A stretch of DNA of 64,000 nt from Pengzhenrongella sicca (GCF_017569225.1 NZ_CP071868.1:2170001-2234000), one strand, 5' to 3'. Numbered from the stretch's first letter, positions 17,339 through 26,237 are shown. Notes: generated by a model from the sequence alone, not told the origin. Program-made: numbers and translations.

Positions 17339-17881
17339 ATGCGCCCGGTGCTCGCGGGGGCGGAGCTGCCCCAGGTGCAGGACCTGACCACGAACGACCT
17401 GCGCGCCATCGCCGAGCACAAGGCGCCGGGCAAGGACGGCAGCATGCTGCAGAACCTCGGGCGCGCCCCGACCGGCGTCACGGTCCGCGGCGTCGCGACC
17501 GATCCCCGGTCGCTCGAGCTCGTCGAGCGGCTCAAGGCGGACCTGCGCACTGGGGCGCCCGTGCCGTTCGTCGCCGACATCACGACGACGACGACGATCG
17601 AGCAGGTGCTCATCGACGACCTGCAGGTGCGCCAGCTCGCCGGGAAGCCCGACCGGTACGCGTACGTGCTGACCCTGCGCGAGTTCATCGAGCCGGTCGA
17701 GCCGGCGTCCACCGCAGCGCTGGACGCCGACATCCTCGGCGACGCGACCGACCTCGTCGACGGCCTGCTCGACGGCCTCGACCTCGCGTTGCCGTTCGAG
17801 ACCGGCCTCGACCGGTTCGTCGCGCCCCTGACCGAGCTGCTCGAGCGGCTCCAGACCTTCCGCGGCGCCATCGAGCGCTGA
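17339..17881 (+). CDS. Tail-hub adaptor protein (gpU/DNA_circ_N/LysM-adaptor type)
   Basis: A 180-residue protein whose first 120 residues match the adaptor fold linking tube to hub: MLQNLGRAPTGVTVRGVATDP, LKADLRTGAPVPFVADITTTTTIEQVLIDDLQVRQLAGKPDRYAYVLTLREF. The same blocks occur in the first 125 residues of the 1343-residue protein two genes downstream, so the two are paralogous. The C-terminal 55 residues are helical (LDADILGDATDLVDGLLDGLDLALPF). No LysM motif is visible. It probably sits between tube and spike hub. Confidence 0.72.
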   Translation: MRPVLAGAELPQVQDLTTNDLRAIAEHKAPGKDGSMLQNLGRAPTGVTVRGVATDPRSLELVERLKADLRTGAPVPFVADITTTTTIEQVLIDDLQVRQLAGKPDRYAYVLTLREFIEPVEPASTAALDADILGDATDLVDGLLDGLDLALPFETGLDRFVAPLTELLERLQTFRGAIER

Positions 17882-17930
17882 CCCGTCCCGCAGCCAGCCG
17901 CCAGCCAGCCAGCCAGCAAAGGAGCACACC

Positions 17931-18347
17931 ATGGCCGATCAGAACCTCTTCGAGCAGCTCAAGGAGGTGCTCGCGGACTTCAAGGCGTTCCTCGACGCCA
18001 ACGTCGCGACCATCAAGCCCGCCGTCCAGGCGATCGCCTCGCTCGTGCCGCAGATCACCGAGCTCATCGACCTGCTGGTCGGGCTGCTCGGCAAGCTCAA
18101 GACCGAGCTGCAGAACCTCGACGTCGGCGCGATCCCCGGCCTGGGCGAGGTCGCCGAGTTCACCGGGATGATCCCCGCGCTGCTCGAGGCCGCGAAGAAG
18201 CTCCTGCCCGGCGAGACGTCGAGCATCGACTCGATCGCGGACGTCGCGGACGTCGTCACCGGGCTGCCGTCGGTCGACGCGGTCAAGGCCGAGCTCATCG
18301 CGCTGATCGACGCCATCACCGTGCACCTGAACTCCCTGAAGCCCTGA
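17931..18347 (+). CDS. Small all-helical particle protein
   Basis: A 138-residue protein predicted almost entirely helical, with heptad-like hydrophobic spacing (LFEQLKEVLADFKAFLDANVATIKPAVQAIASLVPQITELIDLLVGLLGKLKTELQNL). It lies between the two adaptor paralogues. AAAGGAG precedes the ATG. No signal peptide and no clear membrane helix. It may be a tape-measure or inner-tube component or a chaperone; function is unknown. Nothing outside this cluster was recognised as related. Confidence 0.65.
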   Translation: MADQNLFEQLKEVLADFKAFLDANVATIKPAVQAIASLVPQITELIDLLVGLLGKLKTELQNLDVGAIPGLGEVAEFTGMIPALLEAAKKLLPGETSSIDSIADVADVVTGLPSVDAVKAELIALIDAITVHLNSLKP

Positions 18348-18397
18348 AGCCCTGAAGCCCTGAACTGACGCTCACCCCGGAGGCGAAAGGAGGCGAC

Positions 18398-21300
18398 GTG
18401 GTCCGCCCGATGCTGGGAGACCTCGAGCTGGAGCAGGTCCAGCTCGTCGAGTCCGACGAGGACCAGGTGGTCGTGCGCCACCCGGTCCCCGCGCTCGAAG
18501 GCGACTTCCTGCAGGACCTCGGCCGGCGCGGCGCGCGCCTGTCGGTCACGGGCGTGCTCACGGCCGCCGAGACGTCCGAGCACCTCGCGGACCTGCGCGC
18601 GCAGTTCCACGCGGGCGACCCGGTCCCGTTCGTGTCCGACATCTCGTCCGCGATGCTCGTCGACCGGGTCCTGATCGAGCGGATGGACGTGCGCGAGCTG
18701 GCCGGCCGCCCCAGCATGTTCGAGTACCACCTCACGCTGCGCGAGCTGACCGAGGCCGAGCCGGTCGACACCGAGGACGTGGTCATCCCGCCCCCGCCGC
18801 CCCCGGAGGTGGAGACCGGCAAGCTGGCCGTCACGGTCGTGGTCGAGGGCGACCCCGCGTTCGACATGGACCGCGTGCGGGTCACCGTCCGCGGCACGCA
18901 GGACGACGGCGGCGCGCCCCTCGAGCGCGTGCTCACCACCCGGGTGCGCCCCGACACGTGGTTCGAGGACCCGTTCCCCGCGGGCGCGTACACCGCCGAG
19001 GCGCTCGTGGACGACGACCGGACGCCGACGGGCCAGCACGAGGTCCTGACCGGCTCGGCCCCCGTGCGCGTGGTCGACGGGCAGACGGCGTCGGCCACGA
19101 TCGTGCTGCGCCGCGGCGCCAAGATCGGCACCGTCTTCGTGATCACGTTTCACTTCGACAAGGCGTTCGTGGAGCCGTGCCAGCGGCACGTCCTGGCGCA
19201 GGTGGTCGAGTTCGCGGCCGCGCACCCGGACGAGAAGCTGGTGATCGTCGGGCACACCGACCTCGTCGGCTCGCCCGAGTACAACCAGGCGCTGTCCGAG
19301 CGCCGCGCCCGGGCGACGTTCGCGATGCTCACCTTCGGCAGCGCGCCCCAGGCGTCGGTCGCCGAGTGGGACGAGCTGCGCCGGGCCCGGCCCGCGGGCA
19401 CGATCACCACGGTCAAGGACACCTGGGGCACACGCGAGTACCAGCACATGCTCCAGGACCTCGGCCGGTTCCAGGGCAACGTCGGCGGGGACCCCGCACT
19501 GACGGACGCCGCCGTGCGCCAGTTCCAGCGCGACCACGGCCTGGTCGACGACGGCGTCGTCGGCGACGACACCTGGCCGGTCCTCATCGAGGAATACCTC
19601 GCGCGTGACCCGCTCACCCTGCCCACCGCCCAGCTGCTGCCCAACGCGAACGCGTCCGGCTGCGACAACGGGCCGCTGCGCTGGCTCGGGTGCGGCGAGC
19701 AGGACCCGGTGCTCAACGTCCCGACCGCGTGGCGGCCGAACCGCCGCACCGAGCTGATGTTCGTCAAGGAGCAGGCGATGCCGTGCCCGGTGCCGGAGCC
19801 CATCACGCTCGCGCAGGTGCCCGCGGGCGCGGGCGGCGGCGGCTGGTGCCTGGACGACGGGACGGCCACAGCGGTGGACTGCTTCGTGGTGCCCTGGGAC
19901 CAGGCGTGCCCGGCGGCCCCGACGACGTCGTGGTGCCGCACGCCCGCCGAGCCCGGCACGTTCGAGGTCGCCGGGGCCATCCACTTCGAGGACGGCACGC
20001 CGTTCGCCGGCACGTACGTGCTGACCGCCGCCGACGGCGAGTACCTCAACGGGGAGGTCGCGACGACCGGCCCGGCCGCGCACGCCGGCACCCCGATCGC
20101 CGGCCGCACGGCCGCGGACGGCGGCTTCACGTTCCCCCCGCCCGCGCCGCCGCACAAGGGTCCCGGCACGTTCACGATCTCCGTCGACGGCCCGGTCCTG
20201 GTGCGCACGCGCGCCCAGGCGCTCGCCGACGTGCGCGGCAATGCGACCTGCTTCCGCCTCGACGGGTCCGCGCCCGCCGACGTCGTCGTCGTGGACCGGG
20301 CGGTCGCCTCCGTGCAGCCGGGCATCACCGGCCCCGACGTCGTCGTCGTGCGCAAGCCGCACACCAACCCGGCGCGCCGGCCCGTCGTGCTCCGGTCGTC
20401 GACGGCGTTCACGGGCACCGGCCGGCTTGACCGATCGAGCGACCTCGTCCAGCTCTTCGACGCCGCCGCCGGGGGCACCGAGCTGGCCTTCGACGGCGTC
20501 GACAACGTCTTCACCTCCGCCCAGCTCGCGGCCGGCGTGACGCTGTTCGCGCAGGGCCGCGCGCCGAGCGCCGCGGTCGGCGACGTGATCCTGACCCTGC
20601 TGCTGACGGTCGGCGGCACGCCCGGGCTGAGTTCGACGCACGCGATGACCTCGGTGGAGCTGTTCCTCGACCTGCACGAGAGCCGCACCGCCGCCGGGGT
20701 AGCCCCGGCGGCGCTGTCCGAGGCCGCGAAGATCGTCCCCGGGCGGTTCGTCCAGGTCCAGGACGCCGGCAACCACGCGGGGCGGGCCCTGATCACGGTC
20801 CGCCAGGCTCAGCCGACCGCGTTCGCGGGCACGCTCGTGCTCACCCCGCTCGATGCGCGGACCCGCCTGTTCGCCGCGGCCGACGAGGTCGCCGCGGCCG
20901 GGCAGGCCGTCGTCCCGGCGCCGGTGAACCTCCCGAACGCCGCGATCGGGCCCGCGGGCACCCAGTTCTGGGTCGAGGGCACCGGGGTGAGCGGGGGCCT
21001 GCAGGACACCGTGCTCCAGCTCGGGATCGACGCGGTCGAGCCGGACGGGGACCGGGTCCAGCTGACCGTCGTCCAGCTGTTCAACCTCACCGCGACGATC
21101 CCGCCGACGCCGGAGCGCACCACCCGCGCCAACGCGCCCGCACCGCACGTCGTCGTCGTCGGGGCGGTGCCCGCGCCGGCGGACTTCGACGAGGACCCGA
21201 CCGTCAACCTCCCGGTGCCGCTCGTGGAGGGTTCGGTGGCCGCGGCCACGCCGATCCAGCTCTCGGTCAGCGTCGCGCCCGCCGGGGTCCCCGTGCTCTG

Positions 21301-22429
21301 GGGGGCCCAGCGGGCGCGGGGCCTGTCGGCCGCGAGCGGCGGCGACGATCCCCAGGCCATCATCGACCTGAGCCCCACGGCCGCCCCCGACGTCACCCAG
21401 ATTCTCGCGGCGCCGCTCACGGCCACGATGCTCACCGACAACGTCGGCACGTTCCACGTCCGCCCGTTCGTGGACGGCAACGGCACCGGCCGCTTCGAGC
21501 ACGGGATCGACCGCGAGCCGAACATCGTGCTGAACGTCGTGCTCGGGCGGGCAACGCTCTTCCTCGACAGCTCGATCGCGCGCAGCGGCAACTTCGTGGT
21601 CGGGCCGAACGGGGTCGGTGGGATCGCCGTGAGCTCGGGCGTGTTCAACATCGCGGCGCCCGCGACGGCGGCGATCCACCTGAACGCGCAGATCGACGTC
21701 GTGACCGGCGGCGTGGCGGGGCGGCGCGTCATCGAGCAGTTCTTCGGCGGCTGGATCAACAACGAGACGGCCGTCGAGGCCATCGTCGGAACGTTCCTCG
21801 ACACGACCGGCGTCGTGCCCGTCGCGCACTTCGACCCGACGGTGTTCGCCGCCAACACGGGGGCCGCGACGGGTGGCACCGCGACCGAGCCGATCTTCCT
21901 GCCGGGCGACCCGGCGCCCGTCCCGCTCGCGCCGCCGCTGCTCGACTCGGGCCGCGGCGTCGGCGTCGTCGGCCTGGGCGGGGACTCCGCGACCCTCACG
22001 CGCAGCCGGATCCGCCCGCCGCGCGCCCCGCTCGCGCTCGGGCAACGCTGGATCGTGGAGTCCGTCGACAGCCCCGGCGACGGTGAGCCGCCGAACCACG
22101 TCGGCTTCGCCGCGGCCACCCTGCGCCGGTTCCAGTTCGGTCTCACGTTCTCCTCGACCCTGGGCGTGTGGACCAACCGGTCCGCCGCCAGCGGCGCGAC
22201 GGGCGACCCGGCCGACCGCGCCTACGCCGTCGTGCTCGAGCTGCGCTGGACCCAGCTCGGGGAGTGGACCATCACCCCCGGCACGGGCGCGATCGCCGTG
22301 GTGACGGCGCCGACGACGACGATCGCGGGCACGACGACGACCTCGCCCGCCGTCGCGGCGGCGACCACCGCGGTCGAGGTGCGCTTCCCCGCCTCCACGG
22401 ACCAGCTCGCGAGGGACGCCCGCGCATGA
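18398..22429 (+). CDS. Giant adaptor–OmpA–peptidoglycan-binding fusion protein
   Basis: A 1343-residue multidomain protein starting at GTG with GAAAGGAGG upstream. Residues 1-125: tail adaptor domain paralogous to the gene at 17339. About 140-240: a beta-sandwich (KLAVTVVVEGDPAFDMDRVRVTVRG … FPAGAYTAEALVDD). About 248-335: OmpA-type peptidoglycan-binding domain with HTD (286-288) and the N..LS..RA signature (NQALSERRARATF). About 343-395: PG_binding_1 module (VRQFQRDHGLVDDGVVGDDTW). About 400-600: Cys-containing beta regions, including a carboxypeptidase-regulatory-like segment. About 640-1343: unrecognised beta-rich region with conserved-looking NIVLNVVLGRATLFLDSSIARSG. The wall-binding modules suggest anchoring to, or passage through, peptidoglycan. 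OmpA domains are unusual in Gram-positive particle genes. Confidence 0.82.
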   Translation: MVRPMLGDLELEQVQLVESDEDQVVVRHPVPALEGDFLQDLGRRGARLSVTGVLTAAETSEHLADLRAQFHAGDPVPFVSDISSAMLVDRVLIERMDVRELAGRPSMFEYHLTLRELTEAEPVDTEDVVIPPPPPPEVETGKLAVTVVVEGDPAFDMDRVRVTVRGTQDDGGAPLERVLTTRVRPDTWFEDPFPAGAYTAEALVDDDRTPTGQHEVLTGSAPVRVVDGQTASATIVLRRGAKIGTVFVITFHFDKAFVEPCQRHVLAQVVEFAAAHPDEKLVIVGHTDLVGSPEYNQALSERRARATFAMLTFGSAPQASVAEWDELRRARPAGTITTVKDTWGTREYQHMLQDLGRFQGNVGGDPALTDAAVRQFQRDHGLVDDGVVGDDTWPVLIEEYLARDPLTLPTAQLLPNANASGCDNGPLRWLGCGEQDPVLNVPTAWRPNRRTELMFVKEQAMPCPVPEPITLAQVPAGAGGGGWCLDDGTATAVDCFVVPWDQACPAAPTTSWCRTPAEPGTFEVAGAIHFEDGTPFAGTYVLTAADGEYLNGEVATTGPAAHAGTPIAGRTAADGGFTFPPPAPPHKGPGTFTISVDGPVLVRTRAQALADVRGNATCFRLDGSAPADVVVVDRAVASVQPGITGPDVVVVRKPHTNPARRPVVLRSSTAFTGTGRLDRSSDLVQLFDAAAGGTELAFDGVDNVFTSAQLAAGVTLFAQGRAPSAAVGDVILTLLLTVGGTPGLSSTHAMTSVELFLDLHESRTAAGVAPAALSEAAKIVPGRFVQVQDAGNHAGRALITVRQAQPTAFAGTLVLTPLDARTRLFAAADEVAAAGQAVVPAPVNLPNAAIGPAGTQFWVEGTGVSGGLQDTVLQLGIDAVEPDGDRVQLTVVQLFNLTATIPPTPERTTRANAPAPHVVVVGAVPAPADFDEDPTVNLPVPLVEGSVAAATPIQLSVSVAPAGVPVLWGAQRARGLSAASGGDDPQAIIDLSPTAAPDVTQILAAPLTATMLTDNVGTFHVRPFVDGNGTGRFEHGIDREPNIVLNVVLGRATLFLDSSIARSGNFVVGPNGVGGIAVSSGVFNIAAPATAAIHLNAQIDVVTGGVAGRRVIEQFFGGWINNETAVEAIVGTFLDTTGVVPVAHFDPTVFAANTGAATGGTATEPIFLPGDPAPVPLAPPLLDSGRGVGVVGLGGDSATLTRSRIRPPRAPLALGQRWIVESVDSPGDGEPPNHVGFAAATLRRFQFGLTFSSTLGVWTNRSAASGATGDPADRAYAVVLELRWTQLGEWTITPGTGAIAVVTAPTTTIAGTTTTSPAVAAATTAVEVRFPASTDQLARDARA

Positions 22430-23406
22430 GCGACTACGCCGTGACCTCCGAGGTCCTCACCGCCGGGCTCATCGTGGCGGTCGAGGTGGTGCGCGCCGAC
22501 CTCGGCGCCTGGGAGCCCGAGCCCGGCACGACCCTGCAGCGCCGGACCGGCACGCTTGAGGTGCGCGTGCTCGAGGTCCTCACGGGGCGGCTGCGCGCCG
22601 CGGCGGGGGAGGCGGTGACGCTCGAGGTCGTCGAGCGCAGCTCCGGGAGCCGCATCGGCGACTACTACGGCCTGTGGTCGCACGTGCCGACCCTGCCCGG
22701 GTCGCGGCTCGTCGCGATCTGCGACGCGGCGTCGACCGACCTGCGGGTCGCGCTCACCGAGGAGCACTGCGACCAGCTGGTCGAGGCGGCGGGGGTGCTC
22801 GACGACCTGCGGCTGACGCTGCGGCTGCACCGGCGCCACCTGACGGCGGACCGGCTGCTCGCCGAGGCGGAGCGCGAGCGCGGCACGGGCGGCGCCGCGT
22901 TCGCGCGGTACGTCTGGGTCGCGGCGCGCGAGGCCCTGCGGGCCAGCGCCGAGCGGTTCGACGCGCTCATGCGCATCGCCGAGGATCCGGCCACGCGCAT
23001 CGAGGCGCAGGAGACCTATCTGGTCTCCGCCTACGAGGACCTCACCTTCACCGGCAGCTTCCCAGCCGCCCACCGTGCCCGGCTCGCGCGGGCCATGCTG
23101 CGCAGCGCGCTCGACCCGCGCCTCGGCGAGCTCCGGGAGCACCTGCTCACGACGTATGTGCCGAACCTCGTCGCGGTTCCCCAGCCCGAGCCCCTCACCC
23201 CCGACGACGTCTTCGCGCCGGCACCCGGGCCTGAGGGCGAGCGGACCGTGGGCGAGCGGACCGCGGGCGAGCGGACCGCGGGCGAGCAGGGCGACGCTGA
23301 GCTGCGCGCCGCCCTCCGGACCGAGCTCGCGGACCCGCGCGACCCCGCGACGACGAGCCCCGCGCTGCTGGGCTGGCTGACGGCCGGCGACGAGGGGAGG
23401 GGGTGA
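22426..23406 (+). CDS. Particle-cluster protein of unknown function
   Basis: A 326-residue protein in ATGA overlap with the giant gene and GTGA overlap with the hub gene, so embedded in the operon. The N-terminal 110 residues look like a beta-barrel (AGLIVAVEVVRADLGAW … LEVRVLEVLTGRLRAAAGEAVTLEVVE). The rest is helical (LRLTLRLHRRHLTADRLLAEAERERG … RFDALMRIAEDPATR). Residues around 271-288 are a GERT(A/V) pentapeptide repeat. No known family recognised. Its place before the hub might indicate a baseplate or spike-chaperone role. Confidence 0.7.
   Translation: MSDYAVTSEVLTAGLIVAVEVVRADLGAWEPEPGTTLQRRTGTLEVRVLEVLTGRLRAAAGEAVTLEVVERSSGSRIGDYYGLWSHVPTLPGSRLVAICDAASTDLRVALTEEHCDQLVEAAGVLDDLRLTLRLHRRHLTADRLLAEAERERGTGGAAFARYVWVAAREALRASAERFDALMRIAEDPATRIEAQETYLVSAYEDLTFTGSFPAAHRARLARAMLRSALDPRLGELREHLLTTYVPNLVAVPQPEPLTPDDVFAPAPGPEGERTVGERTAGERTAGEQGDAELRAALRTELADPRDPATTSPALLGWLTAGDEGRG
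23236..23289 (+). repeat. 15-bp tandem repeat inside a particle gene
   Basis: Three and a half copies of GGCGAGCGGACCG(T/C)G in frame, encoding GERT(V/A) pentapeptides near the C-terminus of the unknown protein. Copy number could vary by slippage without breaking the frame. Confidence 0.85.
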
Positions 23407-24476
23407 CCGTGCTGCGACCGGGGTATCGCGTGACGATCGGCGACCACGTCGTCGACACGACCGCGCGGCCGCAGGCGAGCACCGCCGTCGAGCTCGCGGT
23501 GCGGCTCGACATGGACACGCCCGCGGACTCGGTCACCCTGGTCCAGGGCCAGGTGGGCGGGCTGCCCGCCGAGCCGGGCGACGACGTGTCGGTCGACCTC
23601 GGCTACGCCGACGACGCCGCCGGCCTCGTCCGGGTCCTCACGGGCACCGTCGTGACGGTCGAGCCCGGGCTGCGCACGGTGCGCGTCGTCGGCCACTCGC
23701 GCGCCGACGCCCTGCTGCGGACCAGGCTTGACCGGACGTTCGAGGACGGCACCGCGGGCGACATCGTGCGCGCCCTCGCGGGAGAGGCGGGGATCGACGT
23801 CGCGCGCGTCGAGGACGGGCCGGCGCTCGCCGCGTACGTCGTCGACGGACGCCGCGACGCCGCCCGGCACATCCGCGACCTCGCCTACGTCGCCGGTTTC
23901 GACACCTACCTGACGCCCGAGGGCGGGCTCGTCTTCGAGGCGCTGGCGGGCAGCCGCACGGTGCACGTGCTCCGGTACGGCGAGCACGTCCTCGCCGCCG
24001 AGCAGGCCCGCGCCCGGCCGCGCGCCGGCACCGTCGAGGTATGGGGGGACAGCCCCGGGTCGTCCCGCGGGGACGAGTCCTGGGCGTGGCTGACCAAGGA
24101 CTTCGCGCCCCGGCGCGGCAGCGCCGGCACGGGCGCCCCGACGCTCCTGGTCGAGCGGGCGGCGCTGCGCACCGCGCAGGCCGCCGCGACGGCGGCCACC
24201 GGCATCGCCGACGCCCTGGCCGCGGCCGCCGTCCGGGTCTGGGTCCGCATCCAGGGCCGGCCGCAGGTCGCGCTCGGCGACCTGGTCCGCCTCGAACGGT
24301 TCCCCGAGCGCGCGCGCGTCGACCGGCTCGACGGCAACTACCAGGTGCGCGGCGTCGCGCACCGGCTCACGAAGGCGGGCGGCCTGCTCACGGACCTCAC
24401 GCTGCGCAGCCTGGTCGGCGCCGCGGCGGCCGCGGCCTCGGGCCCGACCTCGGGCGCGGGGGGAGGTGCGCCATGA
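23403..24476 (+). CDS. Baseplate hub protein, phage late control gene D family (gp27/VgrG N-domain type)
   Basis: A 357-residue protein with gpD-family order: VTLVQGQVGGLPAEPGDDVSVDLGYADDAAGLVRVLTGTVVTVEP (first barrel), RTFEDGTAGDIVRALAGEAGIDV, HIRDLAYVAGFDTYLTPEGGLVFEAL and a second barrel ending VALGDLVRLERFPERARVDRLDGNYQVRGVAHRLTKAGGLLTDLTLR. GTG start in GTGA overlap; it ends overlapping the spike gene. The protein trimerises as the hub joining tube to spike. Confidence 0.88.
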   Translation: MTVLRPGYRVTIGDHVVDTTARPQASTAVELAVRLDMDTPADSVTLVQGQVGGLPAEPGDDVSVDLGYADDAAGLVRVLTGTVVTVEPGLRTVRVVGHSRADALLRTRLDRTFEDGTAGDIVRALAGEAGIDVARVEDGPALAAYVVDGRRDAARHIRDLAYVAGFDTYLTPEGGLVFEALAGSRTVHVLRYGEHVLAAEQARARPRAGTVEVWGDSPGSSRGDESWAWLTKDFAPRRGSAGTGAPTLLVERAALRTAQAAATAATGIADALAAAAVRVWVRIQGRPQVALGDLVRLERFPERARVDRLDGNYQVRGVAHRLTKAGGLLTDLTLRSLVGAAAAAASGPTSGAGGGAP

Positions 24477-25276
24477 CGATCGTCGACACGATCGCCGCGA
24501 TCGTGCGGCACGAGCTCGCGGCCGTGCGGGTCACCGAGCTCGGCGTGGTCGAGGCGGTGCACTCGCACGCGGACGCCGCCGACGACGACAACTACGGCGT
24601 CGACGTCACGCTCCGCACGAGCGGGCTCGCGCTCCGGCGGGTCCCGGTCGCGACCGGGCACGTCGGCAGCGTCGCGATCCCCAACGTGGGCGACCTGGTG
24701 CTCGTGAGCTTCGACCACGGCGACGTGAACGCGCCGATCGTCGTCGCGCGTCTGTACGACGACGTCGACCGGCCGCCGACGTCGACGACCGACGAGCTGG
24801 TCTTCCGGCTGCCGCTGGCCGCCGCCGACGACGAGAGCGTCCTGGCCGCGATCCGCAACCACGCGGACGCGAGCCCGCCGCGCGAGCTCATCATCGAGAT
24901 GCCGCCCAAGATCACGGTGCGCATCGTCGACGGCACCGTCACCGCGACCGCGGGGGAGACCGAGCTGCGCCTGGACCAGTCGGGCACGAGCGGCGGCACG
25001 GTGCGGGTCAAGGCGGGCACCTCGACCGTCGTGCTGGACCAGGACGGCGACGTCACGCTCGAGTCGGCCGGGGCCGTGACGCTGCGCGCGTCGACCGACC
25101 TCACGCTCGAGGCGGGCGGGTCCGTCACGATCACCGCCGGCACGAGCCTGGACGCCACGGCCGGCACCACCGCGAAGGTGCAGGGATCCCTGTCGGCGAC
25201 CCTCGAGGGGTCGGCCGGCGCGACCGTCCAGGGCGGCTTCGTGACCATCAAGGGTCAGACGTCGTTCTCGCCATGA
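24473..25276 (+). CDS. Baseplate spike protein, gpV/gp45 family
   Basis: A 267-residue spike: N-terminal OB-fold (LGVVEAVHSHADAADDDNYGVDVTL … VATGHVGSVAIPNVGDLVLVSFDHGDVNAPIVVARLYDD), then a triple-stranded beta-helix recognisable from repeated short strands (VTATAGETELRLDQ, VRVKAGTSTVVLDQDGDVTLESAGAVTLRASTDLTLEAGGSVTITAG). This is the central needle under the hub. ATG in ATGA overlap with the hub gene. Confidence 0.9.
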   Translation: MTIVDTIAAIVRHELAAVRVTELGVVEAVHSHADAADDDNYGVDVTLRTSGLALRRVPVATGHVGSVAIPNVGDLVLVSFDHGDVNAPIVVARLYDDVDRPPTSTTDELVFRLPLAAADDESVLAAIRNHADASPPRELIIEMPPKITVRIVDGTVTATAGETELRLDQSGTSGGTVRVKAGTSTVVLDQDGDVTLESAGAVTLRASTDLTLEAGGSVTITAGTSLDATAGTTAKVQGSLSATLEGSAGATVQGGFVTIKGQTSFSP

Positions 25277-25330
25277 CCACCCTCACCTCGGCTGCCCGCG
25301 CAGCCGCCGCTTCCGGAAGGAGCCGCCACC

Positions 25331-25663
25331 GTGCCAGGACTGCCCGTCTCGATCGGCGCGTCGGTCATCGTCACGCCCGGGGCGACCGGCGCCCCGGACA
25401 CCGGCACGATCATGGTCGTCCTGCCGCCGTTCGTGACCGCAGGCGGGATGCCGCTCGCCACGACCGGAGCGATCTGCCTCATGGTCAACTCCGTGACCGG
25501 GGTCCCGTACCCGCTCGTGATCGGGCCGCTGGGCAGCGGCGGCGTCCGGGTCGCGGGCCGGGCCCTGGTCCGCGTGGGCGACATGATCCCCTCGCCGCCC
25601 GGGGTGCTGAGCGTGGTCGGCCCGCCCGCGGCGACCTTCGTCAGCGACGGGTGGCCGCCATGA
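25331..25663 (+). CDS. PAAR-like spike-tip protein
   Basis: A 110-residue PAAR-type protein (GLPVSIGASVIVTPGATGAPDTGTIMVVLPPFVTAGGMPLATTGAICLMV … GGVRVAGRALVRVGDMIPSPPGVLSVVGPPAATFVSDGW). GTG 25331 is preceded by GGAAGGAG. It caps the spike and sharpens it; classical PAAR tips bind a metal ion. Its position after gpV is canonical. Confidence 0.88.
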   Translation: MPGLPVSIGASVIVTPGATGAPDTGTIMVVLPPFVTAGGMPLATTGAICLMVNSVTGVPYPLVIGPLGSGGVRVAGRALVRVGDMIPSPPGVLSVVGPPAATFVSDGWPP

Positions 25664-25725
25664 CCGGGATCGCCAGGAGCGGGGTCGCCAGGCCCGGGAT
25701 GGCCAAACGGAGGGAGCAGCGATGA
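25660..25725 (+). CDS. 21-codon coupling ORF between PAAR and gp25 genes
   Basis: A 21-residue frame (MTGIARSGVARPGMAKRREQR) begins in an ATGA overlap with the PAAR stop and ends in an ATGA overlap with the gp25 start. Exact overlap at both ends means ribosomes can pass from one gene to the next without leaving. The peptide is basic and probably has no function; a translational-coupling role is an inference. Confidence 0.45.
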   Translation: MTGIARSGVARPGMAKRREQR

Positions 25726-26237
25726 GCACACCGATCGTCGGCCCCGCGGTACCCCGCGAGGAGCTGTTCGGCGCGGACCTGCGCCTGCTCGGCGACCTCG
25801 AGCGCGCCGAGCAGCGCGAGCGCGGCGGCGACCTGTTCACCGCGATCCGCCCGCAGCTGCGGCTGCCGGGGGACCCGGACGCGTCCCCGCACGACCTGCA
25901 GCGCCTCGAGGGCGTCGCCGACCTGCAGCAGGCGCTCCTGCTGCGGTTCCTCACCCAGGTCGGGGAGCTCGCCCACCTCGGCCACCCGACGTACGGCAGC
26001 CGCCTGCACGAGCTCGTGGGCGAGCTCAACAACGAGGCGACCCGCAACCGCGCCAAGCTCTACGCGCTGCAGGCGCTGCTCGACGAGCCGCGCATCGCGC
26101 GGGTCCGCTCGATCGTGGTGACCACGCGCAGCGGGGACCCGACCTGGGTCGACGTGCGGGCCGCCGTCGTCGCCATCGACCAGGTGACCGAGCTCAACCT
26201 CGTGTTCCCGGTCCCGCTCGCGGGAGGAGCGACATGA
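25722..26237 (+). CDS. Baseplate wedge protein, gp25/GPW family
   Basis: A 171-residue protein with the gp25 pattern: ERGGDLFTAIRPQLRLPGDP … RLEGVADLQQALLLRFLTQVGELAHLGHPTYGSRLHELVGELNN … RIARVRSIVVTTRSGDPTWVDVRAAVVAIDQ. GGAGGGAG upstream of ATG. In contractile machines gp25 links the sheath to the baseplate and starts sheath assembly. Confidence 0.9.
   Translation: MSTPIVGPAVPREELFGADLRLLGDLERAEQRERGGDLFTAIRPQLRLPGDPDASPHDLQRLEGVADLQQALLLRFLTQVGELAHLGHPTYGSRLHELVGELNNEATRNRAKLYALQALLDEPRIARVRSIVVTTRSGDPTWVDVRAAVVAIDQVTELNLVFPVPLAGGAT

Noticed and set aside
25273-25330. Short ORF between spike and PAAR genes (ATG 25273)
   Set aside because: It overlaps the spike stop by ATGA but runs on through the PAAR gene in a shadow frame; PAAR has its own GTG with a strong ribosome site.
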